DNA of 5,830 bases from contig CAMCOB010000086.1 in NCBI GenBank assembly GCA_945876305.1, positions 1 to 5,830 of the forward strand. The letters run 5' to 3'. The DNA is from Bifidobacterium breve. Lineage in GTDB: Bacteria; Actinomycetota; Thermoleophilia; Miltoncostaeales; Miltoncostaeaceae. Shown in pieces: positions 1-5,270 of this stretch; the first letter of the stretch is position 1, and the number at the start of each line of letters is the position of its first letter. Made by a program: the position numbers and the translations under genes. The notes below the pieces were generated by a model. It made no database searches, was not told the origin of the DNA, and saw only the letters and a program-made list of their open reading frames with translations.

Positions 1-351
1 GATGTGCACTGGATCCCCGGTGCCTTCGAGGCACCGTCCGCTGCACAGGCTCTGGCCGTGACGGGTCGCTACGACGCCATCATGGCGTTGGGCGCCGTTA
101 TCCGGGGCGAGACGGCCCACTTCGAGTACGTGTGCGATGCCGCGGCCCATGGCCTGATGCGCGTGTCGCTCGACACCGGCGTGCCGTGCGCATTCGGCAT
201 CCTCACTTGCGACACCATGGCGCAGGCAACGGCGCGCGCGGGTGGCGACAAGGGGAACAAGGGCGACGAGGCCGCAGATGCGGCTGTCGCGATGATCAAC
301 CTATTGGCGTCCGCTCGGGCGAGTGGCCCAGGAGCGGCGGGCCGGTCCTAG
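1..351 (+). CDS. ribH: 6,7-dimethyl-8-ribityllumazine synthase, 3' part (N-terminus outside window)
   Basis: Lumazine synthase condenses 5-amino-6-ribitylamino-uracil with 3,4-dihydroxy-2-butanone 4-phosphate, the penultimate step of riboflavin synthesis. It acts in the cytosol, and family members form pentamers or 60-mers. The frame is open from base 1, with 116 codons visible before TAG at 349-351. The family is about 155 residues long, so roughly the first 40 are missing. Visible signatures are the substrate-binding stretch WIPGAFEAP (fragment residues 4-12), then GAVIRGETAHFEYV (31-44), whose His at 118-120 is the family's catalytic histidine. After these come GVPCAFGILTCDT and the phosphate-binding region with GGDKGNKGDEAA. 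The GTG at base 4 is an internal valine, not the start. The C-terminal tail after INLL is Ala/Gly/Ser-rich and not conserved. The gene is probably the last of a riboflavin cluster lying upstream. Its stop codon overlaps that of the convergent rpmB. Confidence 0.96.
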   Translation, partial: DVHWIPGAFEAPSAAQALAVTGRYDAIMALGAVIRGETAHFEYVCDAAAHGLMRVSLDTGVPCAFGILTCDTMAQATARAGGDKGNKGDEAADAAVAMINLLASARASGPGAAGRS

Positions 352-548
352 GTTCCGGAGACGGCCTTCTGCACCTTGCCGGCCTTCAGGCAGCGGGTGC
401 AGACGTAGGCGCGGGTCGGCGTGCTGCCGACCATGATCCGCACCTTCTGAAGGTTCGGGTCGAAGCGACGGGGCGTCGCACGCATGGAGTGGCTCCGGTT
501 GTTCCCGAAGGAGGGACCCTTGCCACAGGAGCTGCAGACCTTCGCCAT
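348..548 (-). CDS. rpmB: 50S ribosomal protein L28, zinc-binding (C+) form
   Basis: L28 is a small protein of the large ribosomal subunit. The 66-residue product begins MAKVCSSCGKGPSFGNN, followed by SHSMRATPRRFDPNLQKVRI, the standard L28 pattern. Two CxxC pairs (C5/C8 and C50/C53) make a zinc ribbon, so this is the zinc-containing type. The ATG at 548-546 is preferred over an in-frame TTG at 557 because family proteins start MAKVC. A GAGGT motif on the minus strand (564-560) lies 11 nt upstream, a slightly long spacing. The gene stands alone on its strand here, divergent from recG and convergent with ribH. In many Gram-positive genomes rpmB is followed or faced by a DAK2-domain (FakA-like) gene before recG. 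No such gene is present here. Confidence 0.96.
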   Translation of the reverse strand: MAKVCSSCGKGPSFGNNRSHSMRATPRRFDPNLQKVRIMVGSTPTRAYVCTRCLKAGKVQKAVSGT

Positions 549-559
549 GTCGACCAACT

Positions 560-564
560 ACCTC
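560..564 (-). promoter_or_regulatory. Ribosome-binding site of rpmB
   Basis: On the minus strand the bases read GAGGT, 11 nt before the ATG at 548-546. It is the only purine-rich Shine-Dalgarno-like motif close upstream. The spacing is longer than ideal, and for the alternative TTG at 557 it would be only 2 nt, which argues against that start. Confidence 0.5.
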
Positions 565-579
565 GTGTTGATGAAAGAG

Positions 580-595
580 CGCGGCGGATGCCGCG
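580..595. repeat. GC-rich inverted repeat in the rpmB/recG divergent spacer
   Basis: CGCGGC, a 4-base loop GGAT, then GCCGCG form a perfect 6-bp stem. It lies 31 nt upstream of the rpmB start on the minus strand and 39 nt upstream of the recG GTG. No T-run follows on either strand, so it does not look like an intrinsic terminator. It could be an RNA hairpin in the rpmB leader, a protein site, or chance in GC-rich DNA. I found no convincing -10/-35 pair for either gene in the 86-bp spacer. Confidence 0.35.
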
Positions 596-623
596 ACTCG
601 GGCACGATGCCACACCACGGCCC

Positions 624-627
624 GGAG
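624..627 (+). promoter_or_regulatory. Ribosome-binding site of recG
   Basis: GGAG lies 7 nt before the GTG at 635-637, the usual spacing. This favours that GTG over a second in-frame GTG two codons later (641-643), which would be 13 nt away. Confidence 0.65.
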
Positions 628-634
628 TACCAGC

Positions 635-2791
635 GTGACCGTGCCTGGCGATGCATTTGGGCGTCGTCGGGCAGACGCCGACGCGCCCGCGATACCCCAT
701 CGCCCGGGCGTGCGTTGGTGGTACGCACCGCTTACGGAGCTCCCCGGAGTGGGCAAGGCGACTGCGGATCGTGCGGCCGCCATTGGCGTGCACGACCTCG
801 GCGATCTGCTGGAGCACCTGCCGTCGCGCTACCTGGCATACGACAGCGCGCGCCCCGTGAGCGGGTTGGCCGATGGGGAGGAGGCCACGGTACGGGTGGT
901 GCTCGATTCGATCAGCGTCATCCCCACACGGCGGCGGGGGCTCAAGATGGTGCGCGCCAAGGTGCACGACGCCACCGGCTCGATTGCTGCCATCTGGTTC
1001 AACCAGGGATATCTGGCCGGAGTGCTCACACCGGGCGATGAGTTGATGATCCGCGGGCAGGTGAAGCTTCGGCCCAACCGTCAGATCACGGTAAAGGCAC
1101 ATGAGGTGCTGGGCGCGCAGGCATCCGAAGGCCTGCATACCGAGGGGCTCGTGCCGGTGTATCCGGCGACCGAGGCGCTCCCGGCCAGGCGGCTTCGTGA
1201 GCTCGTGGACGCCGCCCGCCCGTATGTGTCGTCGGCGCCTGAGGTGCTGCCCCAGTGGATGCGGGAACGTGTGAAGGTGGGCACCCGCGCCGACGCACTC
1301 GCCGCCTTGCACTTTCCACGCACCGCCCGCGAGCCGCGCTCGGCCCGTCGTCGCCTCGCATTTGAGGAGTTGCTCGTGTTGCAGATGGGGCTCATCGCCG
1401 TGCGTCGGCACGATGAGACCGCCCGGCGCGCCCTGCCCCTTAAAGCGACCGGCGAGATCACCGGCGTCATAAGGGCTGCCCTGCCATTTACGCTCACGCG
1501 TGAGCAGGAGCGCGTGGCGCGCGAGGTGGCGCGTGACATCGCCCGCCCGCAGCCCATGCGCCGGCTGCTGCAGGGAGAAGTTGGGGCGGGCAAGACCGTG
1601 GTGGCGGCGCTGGCATGTGCGCAGGCTGTGGAGGCTGGTGCCCAGGCCGCCATCCTCGTTCCCACCGAGACACTCGCCGAACAGCACCTGCGCACACTCG
1701 ACTCCCTGCTGGCCCCGGCGGGAATTGAGCCGGTGCTCATTACCGGCAACGTGCCGAAGGCTGAGCGTGAGCGTCGCGAAATGGCGGTGGCCACAGGAAC
1801 CGCCCGTGTGGTGGTGGGCACGCAGGCGCTGCTGGTGGGTGGCGTCGAGTTCGATCGTCTGGGGCTGGTGGTGGTTGACGAGCAGCACCGCTTTGGTGTT
1901 GAGCAGCGTCAGGCGCTGGCTGAGCAGGCGGGCGACGACGGCATGGCGGCACACCTGCTGTACATGACCGCCACGCCCATCCCCCGCACGCTGGCCCTCA
2001 CGGCCTATGGCGATCTGCGGGTGTCGGCGATACGTGGCCGCCCACCGGGGCGCAGCGAGATCGCCACCCGATGGGTACGCGACGCCGAGCGCGAGATGGC
2101 GTATGACGACGTGCGCGCCGAGCTGCGACGCGGTCGTCAGGCGTACGTCATCTGCCCACTTGTGGAGGATGGTGAGTCCGGCATCGCAGCGCGTTCGGCA
2201 GTTGCCGAGTTCACCCGCCTGCGCCAGGGCCCATTCGCCGCGTTCAGGGTGGGGCTCGCCCATGGCGCCCAGCGACCCGATGAGCGCCGCGCGGCCATGG
2301 CGGCATTTGCGGCGGGCGAGACCGACATGCTGGTGGCCACCACCGTGGTTGAGGTGGGCATTGATGTTCCCAACGCGACGGTCATGCTCATCGAGGACGC
2401 CGACCGGTTTGGGCTGGCGCAACTGCATCAGCTGCGTGGGCGTGTGGGGCGCGGCGAGCATCCGGGCACGTGCCTGATATTTGCCGAGCCGGGAGGGGAG
2501 GAGGGGATGCGCAGGCTCGAAGCCCTGGTGCAGACCAACGATGGGTTCCGCCTGGCTGACATCGATCTGGAAATCCGTGGCGAGGGCAGCATTCTTGGCC
2601 TCAGGCAGTCGGGGCCCACCGACCTGCGCTTCGCACGGCTGTCGCGTGATCGCCGCACGCTGGCAGAGGCGCGTCAGGTGGCGCGGGCCACCCTGCGCCG
2701 CGACCCGCACCTTGAGGAGCCCGAGCACGTGCTGCTGGCCGACGCCGTCCGCCGCGCATTTCCCGATCTGCCCAGATTGCTGGACGCCTGA
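635..2791 (+). CDS. recG: ATP-dependent DNA helicase RecG
   Basis: RecG is a superfamily 2 translocase that remodels stalled replication forks and branch-migrates Holliday junctions. The 718-residue product is near the usual length (E. coli about 693). A helix-hairpin-helix-like stretch, LPGVGKATADRAAAIGV, is at residues 36-52. An OB-fold wedge domain follows at about 83-158. Helicase motifs come in order: Walker A GEVGAGKT (314-321), the TETLAEQH region (344-351), the DExH box DEQH (415-418), TATPIPRT (445-452), TTVVEVGIDVPNAT (569-582) and HQLRGRVGRG (598-607). The C-terminal RecG signature is DLEIRGEGSILGLRQSG (644-660), where many homologues have RGPGE at the start of this motif. The start is GTG at 635, supported by GGAG at 624-627. 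The first ~25 residues are non-conserved, so a slightly later start cannot be excluded. It is the first gene of the plus-strand run, and its TGA shares one base with the rsmD ATG. Confidence 0.97.
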   Translation: MTVPGDAFGRRRADADAPAIPHRPGVRWWYAPLTELPGVGKATADRAAAIGVHDLGDLLEHLPSRYLAYDSARPVSGLADGEEATVRVVLDSISVIPTRRRGLKMVRAKVHDATGSIAAIWFNQGYLAGVLTPGDELMIRGQVKLRPNRQITVKAHEVLGAQASEGLHTEGLVPVYPATEALPARRLRELVDAARPYVSSAPEVLPQWMRERVKVGTRADALAALHFPRTAREPRSARRRLAFEELLVLQMGLIAVRRHDETARRALPLKATGEITGVIRAALPFTLTREQERVAREVARDIARPQPMRRLLQGEVGAGKTVVAALACAQAVEAGAQAAILVPTETLAEQHLRTLDSLLAPAGIEPVLITGNVPKAERERREMAVATGTARVVVGTQALLVGGVEFDRLGLVVVDEQHRFGVEQRQALAEQAGDDGMAAHLLYMTATPIPRTLALTAYGDLRVSAIRGRPPGRSEIATRWVRDAEREMAYDDVRAELRRGRQAYVICPLVEDGESGIAARSAVAEFTRLRQGPFAAFRVGLAHGAQRPDERRAAMAAFAAGETDMLVATTVVEVGIDVPNATVMLIEDADRFGLAQLHQLRGRVGRGEHPGTCLIFAEPGGEEGMRRLEALVQTNDGFRLADIDLEIRGEGSILGLRQSGPTDLRFARLSRDRRTLAEARQVARATLRRDPHLEEPEHVLLADAVRRAFPDLPRLLDA

Positions 2792-3360
2792 TGCGCGTCG
2801 TGGCCGGCGAGTTCGGGGGGCGGCGTCTGGTGGCCCCGTCGGGAACGGACACACGTCCCACCTCCGACCGCGTACGCGAATCACTCTTCTCCATTCTGGG
2901 GCCGCTTGACGGCACCCAGGTGCTCGACGTTTTCGCCGGCAGCGGTGCCCTCGGCATTGAGGCGATCTCGCGGGGAGCAACGTTGGCCGTGGCTGTGGAG
3001 CGCGACCGAAATGCGGTGCGCGCCATCCGTGCCAATGCCGATGCGCTGGCGCTGGGCGACCGCCTGCGAGTGGTGCCGCGTGGGTGGCGCGAGGCCCTGC
3101 GCGCCGAGGCCGGTGCCGGGACGCGATTTGATCTTGTGCTTGTTGATCCGCCCTACGACCTGCTTCCCGACATCCTCCCGGACCTCGGGCCGGCCATCGC
3201 CCAGGTGCTCGCCCCGGGGGGTGTGGTGGTCCTCGAACACGCCCGTGGTGCGATGATGGGGGCCGACGGCATCCCCGGTATCGGGGTCCCTGAGCAGACA
3301 ACACGCCGCTACGGCGGTACGGAGATCACTGTGATGTGGACTGCGGGAGCAGGAACATGA
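2791..3360 (+). CDS. rsmD: 16S rRNA (guanine(966)-N(2))-methyltransferase RsmD
   Basis: RsmD methylates N2 of G966 (E. coli numbering) in 16S rRNA during 30S assembly, using S-adenosylmethionine. The 189-residue product matches the family in length. Visible signatures are MRVVAGEFGGRRL at the N-terminus and RPTSDRVRESLFSIL (22-36). The SAM-binding motif I is DVFAGSGALGIEA (46-58), with the acidic residue of motif II in VERDRNAV (69-76). The catalytic motif is DPPY (119-122) and the C-terminal motif YGGTEITV (174-181). The ATG is fused to the recG stop as TGATG, which implies translational coupling. Only a weak GGA (2782-2784) precedes it. The TGA stop overlaps the coaD start by 4 nt as ATGA. 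Adjacency of rsmD and coaD is one of the most widespread pairings in bacteria. Confidence 0.96.
   Translation: MRVVAGEFGGRRLVAPSGTDTRPTSDRVRESLFSILGPLDGTQVLDVFAGSGALGIEAISRGATLAVAVERDRNAVRAIRANADALALGDRLRVVPRGWREALRAEAGAGTRFDLVLVDPPYDLLPDILPDLGPAIAQVLAPGGVVVLEHARGAMMGADGIPGIGVPEQTTRRYGGTEITVMWTAGAGT
3345..3349 (+). promoter_or_regulatory. Ribosome-binding site of coaD
   Basis: GGGAG, inside the end of rsmD, lies 7 nt before the ATG at 3357-3359. It supports that start over an in-frame GTG at 3336, which would add seven non-conserved residues and lies upstream of this motif. Confidence 0.6.
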
Positions 3361-3863
3361 GCACCGGAGGGCGAATCGCCGTGTGTCCGGGAACATATGA
3401 CCCGGTCACGTATGGCCACCTCGACGTGATCGAGCGGGCAGCGCGCCTGTTTGATCGGGTTGTGGTGTCCATCGCCGAGGGATCGCACACAAAGCAGCCA
3501 ATGTTCACCGCGGAGGAGCGAAAGGCCCTTTTGCGTCAGAGCGTCGAACATCTTGGGAACGTCGAGGTCGTGGGCTTCAACAGCCTGGTGACCACGCACG
3601 CCCGCGAGATCGGCGCCACTGTCGTTGTGAAGGGTGTGCGGACAGCCGCGGACTTCGACTACGAAAACCAGATGACCCAGTTCAACAGGGGGTTGGCGGG
3701 GGAGATCGACACGGTCCTCCTTCCGGCATCACCCGAGTGGGGCTTCCTCTCGAGTTCCGGCGTCCGCGAGGCCGCCGCGTGGGGTGCTTCTGTTGATCAT
3801 TGGGTACCCCCGCATGTCGCGGACGCTCTCCGGGACCGCCTCGGTTCCGGCCGCACCGCCTGA
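3357..3863 (+). CDS. coaD: Pantetheine-phosphate adenylyltransferase CoaD
   Basis: CoaD transfers AMP from ATP to 4'-phosphopantetheine, giving dephospho-CoA, the fourth step of CoA synthesis from pantothenate. The 168-residue product is of normal length. It carries the nucleotidyltransferase motif as PGTYDPVTYGHLDVI (residues 11-25), where T18 and H21 are the conserved T/HxGH residues. The TYD in this motif is often SFD in homologues. KGVRTAADFDYENQM matches the conserved substrate-binding and hexamer region. LSSSGVRE matches the C-terminal ATP-binding ISSS/SSxxVRE motif. The ATG at 3357 overlaps the rsmD TGA (ATGA), indicating coupled translation, and has GGGAG 7 nt upstream. Confidence 0.97.
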   Translation: MSTGGRIAVCPGTYDPVTYGHLDVIERAARLFDRVVVSIAEGSHTKQPMFTAEERKALLRQSVEHLGNVEVVGFNSLVTTHAREIGATVVVKGVRTAADFDYENQMTQFNRGLAGEIDTVLLPASPEWGFLSSSGVREAAAWGASVDHWVPPHVADALRDRLGSGRTA

Positions 3864-3865
3864 AA

Positions 3866-3870
3866 AAGGA
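3866..3870 (+). promoter_or_regulatory. Ribosome-binding site of the SepIVA/DivIVA-like gene
   Basis: AAGGA, within an A-rich run directly after the coaD stop, lies 6 nt before ATG at 3877-3879. It is one of the best Shine-Dalgarno matches in the window. It excludes a longer reading frame that begins inside coaD at 3784. Confidence 0.8.
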
Positions 3871-3876
3871 CGATCT

Positions 3877-4377
3877 ATGGATGTTCTCGCGCTCATCGAC
3901 AAGCTGGACGATCTCGTGCACAACGCGCGCGCGGTGCCCCTGACAGATCAGGTGCGCATCGACCGCGAAGCGATTTATGAGCTCCTCGACCAGATGCGGT
4001 CCACGATCCCCGAGGAGATCAAGCAGGCCCGCTGGATTGTGAAGGAGCGGCAGGAGATGCTGGCCGAGGCCAAGCGTGAAGCCGATCGCATTGTGGGCGA
4101 AGCCCGCGAGCGCGCCGATCGTCAGGCATCGGAGCAGGAGGTCGTGAAGCTGGCCGAGCGCCAGGCGACCGAGATGCTGGACGACGCCCGCATGCGCGAG
4201 CGCGAAGTACGCCTTGGTGCCGAGGATTACGCCGACGAGGTGCTGGGAACGCTCGAGGTCAACCTCGAGAAGTTCACCAATGCCGTTCGCCGTGGCCGCG
4301 AGCACCTTCAGGGCAAGTCTGAGGAGGCGGAGGCAACGCCCTTCGTCACCGACGAATCAAGCTCCTACAGCGACTGA
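3877..4377 (+). CDS. Short SepIVA/DivIVA-like coiled-coil protein
   Basis: The 166-residue product has no signal peptide or membrane helix. It is highly charged and helical: residues 1-20 (MDVLALIDKLDDLVHNARAV) and the following PLTDQVRIDREAIYELLDQM form a conserved-looking head. A long coiled coil then runs from about 45 to 145, with EAKREADRIVGEARERADRQ typical of DivIVA-type or ATP-synthase-b-like coils. An acidic, Ser-rich tail ends in SSSYSD. From memory, the head and the C-terminal coil resemble mycobacterial SepIVA (Rv2927c), a DivIVA-family septation and envelope-growth regulator. That protein is also encoded beside the DUF177 gene, but is clearly longer (about 245 residues). Automatic annotation often calls such proteins ATP synthase subunit B-like, but the lack of a membrane anchor argues against that. 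The start is ATG at 3877 with AAGGA upstream, 13 nt after coaD. The role in septation is inferred from family and position only. Confidence 0.8.
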   Translation: MDVLALIDKLDDLVHNARAVPLTDQVRIDREAIYELLDQMRSTIPEEIKQARWIVKERQEMLAEAKREADRIVGEARERADRQASEQEVVKLAERQATEMLDDARMREREVRLGAEDYADEVLGTLEVNLEKFTNAVRRGREHLQGKSEEAEATPFVTDESSSYSD

Positions 4378-4381
4378 TCAG

Positions 4382-4963
4382 TTGACCGGGGACCGCCCGG
4401 GGAAGAAGGACGCACCCGTTGACCTTCGCCGCCTTGACATCACGTCGGGCGGCGGGGCACAGGTTGACGTCGTGACGTCCCTCGACGGCATGATCATGGG
4501 CGCAGAGGAGTACGTGCCGGTACCCGCCGAGGTTGAGGCGCGAATCGACGTGAGCTCGTCCGGCTCGGGTATCGGGCTGCGACTGCGGCTGGCCACCGAA
4601 CTGCGTGGGCCATGCCAGCGCTGCCTCGCCGACGCGACCGTGCGCGTTGACGTGGATACACGCGACTTCCAGGCCGGGGGCCGCGACCTCGTGGAGGATC
4701 CAGATCCCGATCTGGACTGCGAGTACCTGATTGGCCCCGCGCGGCAGGAGCTCGACGTGGCGGCGTGGGCCCGTGACGCCGTTGTTGAGGCCATGCCCAT
4801 GACCATTCTCTGCCGCCCCGACTGCGCGGGCATCTGCCCCAGTTGTGGCACCGACCTGAACGCGGGCTCGTGCAACTGCACCGAGGAGGCCACCGATCCC
4901 CGCTGGGCCGCGCTCGGCGATCTGGCGGCGCGCATGCGGGAGGACTCACCCGACGAGGCGTGA
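4382..4963 (+). CDS. DUF177 / YceD family protein, likely 50S-assembly related
   Basis: DUF177 (YceD) proteins are almost always encoded just before rpmF. They have been linked to 23S rRNA accumulation or large-subunit biogenesis, but their biochemistry is unsettled. In 193-residue numbering from TTG at 4382, the conserved core begins VDLRRLDI (13-20). It contains GPCQRCL (77-82) and then LDVAAWARDAVVEAMP, followed by the cysteine-rich ILCRPDCAGICPSCGTDLN (142-160). A further CNC lies at 164-166. These cysteines suggest metal binding. The start is uncertain. TTG at 4382 is the first in-frame canonical start after the upstream stop, but has no clear ribosome-binding site. The good AAGGA at 4406-4410 points to a GTT codon at 4418, exactly where homologous proteins tend to begin. 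Product identity is secure; the first 12 residues are not. Confidence 0.88.
   Translation: MTGDRPGKKDAPVDLRRLDITSGGGAQVDVVTSLDGMIMGAEEYVPVPAEVEARIDVSSSGSGIGLRLRLATELRGPCQRCLADATVRVDVDTRDFQAGGRDLVEDPDPDLDCEYLIGPARQELDVAAWARDAVVEAMPMTILCRPDCAGICPSCGTDLNAGSCNCTEEATDPRWAALGDLAARMREDSPDEA
4406..4410 (+). promoter_or_regulatory. Strong Shine-Dalgarno motif without a canonical in-frame start
   Basis: AAGGA (within GGAAGAAGGA) lies 7 nt before an in-frame GTT at 4418-4420 and 8 nt before an out-of-frame TTG at 4419-4421. It closely mirrors the motif and spacing used by the preceding gene. It is probably the real ribosome-binding site of the DUF177 gene, leaving the initiation codon unexplained. Confidence 0.55.
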
Positions 4964-5008
4964 GCCCGCTGTCCCGCACCGAATTTCCACACTGATTTGC
5001 CTCAGCGC

Positions 5009-5038
5009 TTGCCCACGACGCTTCAGAGGCGCTAACCT
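5009..5038 (+). promoter_or_regulatory. Candidate promoter for rpmF-plsX
   Basis: TTGCCC (5009-5014) and TAACCT (5033-5038) are separated by 18 nt. They fit a loose TTGnnn / TAnnnT housekeeping pattern for GC-rich Gram-positives. The position, about 40 nt before the rpmF start, and the 114-bp gap after a tightly packed operon make a promoter plausible. The match is weak, and transcription could also read through from the DUF177 gene. Confidence 0.4.
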
Positions 5039-5048
5039 CCCGCGTCGT
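5015..5048. repeat. 7-bp inverted repeat around the candidate rpmF -10 region
   Basis: ACGACGC (5015-5021) and GCGTCGT (5042-5048) are perfect reverse complements separated by 20 bases. The candidate -10 hexamer lies between them. A second, overlapping pair is GCCTC (4999-5003) and GAGGC (5026-5030). The 8-base palindrome TTCCGGAA (5048-5055) and the 6-base palindrome ACCGGT (5055-5060) follow at once. They could be an operator or leader structure for rpmF. Chance is a real alternative at this GC content, and no U-tract suggests a terminator. Confidence 0.3.
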
Positions 5049-5066
5049 TCCGGAACCGGTCCTATC

Positions 5067-5072
5067 GAGGAG
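5067..5072 (+). promoter_or_regulatory. Ribosome-binding site of rpmF
   Basis: GAGGAG lies 5 nt before the TTG at 5078-5080. Together with the conserved AVPKRKTS that follows the TTG, it fixes this rare codon as the start of L32. Confidence 0.8.
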
Positions 5073-5077
5073 CAGCA

Positions 5078-5257
5078 TTGGCAGTCCCCAAGCGCAAGAC
5101 ATCCCGCGCACGCCGTGACAAGCGTCGTGCCACCCACACGGTGTCGGCCACGCGCCTCGGCCGCTGCCCTCGCTGCACGGCTCCCGTGATGCCCCACCAT
5201 GTCTGCATGGTGTGCGGTCATTACAAGGGCCGCGCGGTCGTCGACACCGGCGCCTGA
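5078..5257 (+). CDS. rpmF: 50S ribosomal protein L32, zinc-binding form
   Basis: L32 is a small basic protein of the 50S subunit. The 59-residue product starts MAVPKRKTSRARRDKRRATH, the classic L32 N-terminus. It has a zinc finger of two CxxC pairs (C30/C33 in CPRC and C43/C46 in CMVC), followed by CGHYKGR. Initiation is at TTG, supported by GAGGAG 5 nt upstream; no in-frame ATG or GTG gives the conserved start. The gene follows the DUF177 gene after 114 bp and precedes plsX by 13 nt. DUF177-rpmF-plsX is a common order linking ribosome and lipid synthesis genes. Confidence 0.96.
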   Translation: MAVPKRKTSRARRDKRRATHTVSATRLGRCPRCTAPVMPHHVCMVCGHYKGRAVVDTGA

Positions 5258-5270
5258 CGCACCTCCACCC

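Noticed and set aside
342..379. Possible bidirectional terminator between ribH and rpmB
   Set aside because: The palindrome around CCTAGG is imperfect, has no loop and no T-run on either strand, so it does not qualify as an intrinsic terminator.
386..3304. A 972-codon open frame on the minus strand, antisense to recG and most of rsmD
   Set aside because: It lies opposite clearly recognisable recG and rsmD coding sequence, shows no family motifs, and has low-complexity His/Arg/Gly/Pro-rich composition. Long antisense frames are expected opposite GC-biased codons.
3784..3876. Upstream extension of the SepIVA-like gene into coaD (31 extra codons)
   Set aside because: It would overlap the end of coaD by 80 nt, and the strong AAGGA just before ATG 3877 marks the real start.
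3877..4377. ATP synthase F0 subunit b
   Set aside because: The coiled coil is superficially b-like, but there is no N-terminal membrane helix and no atp genes nearby. The position is that of the SepIVA gene.
4214..4381. Upstream extension of the DUF177 frame into the SepIVA-like gene
   Set aside because: The added residues are an Arg/Ser/Pro-rich out-of-frame reading of the upstream gene, with no match to DUF177 proteins.
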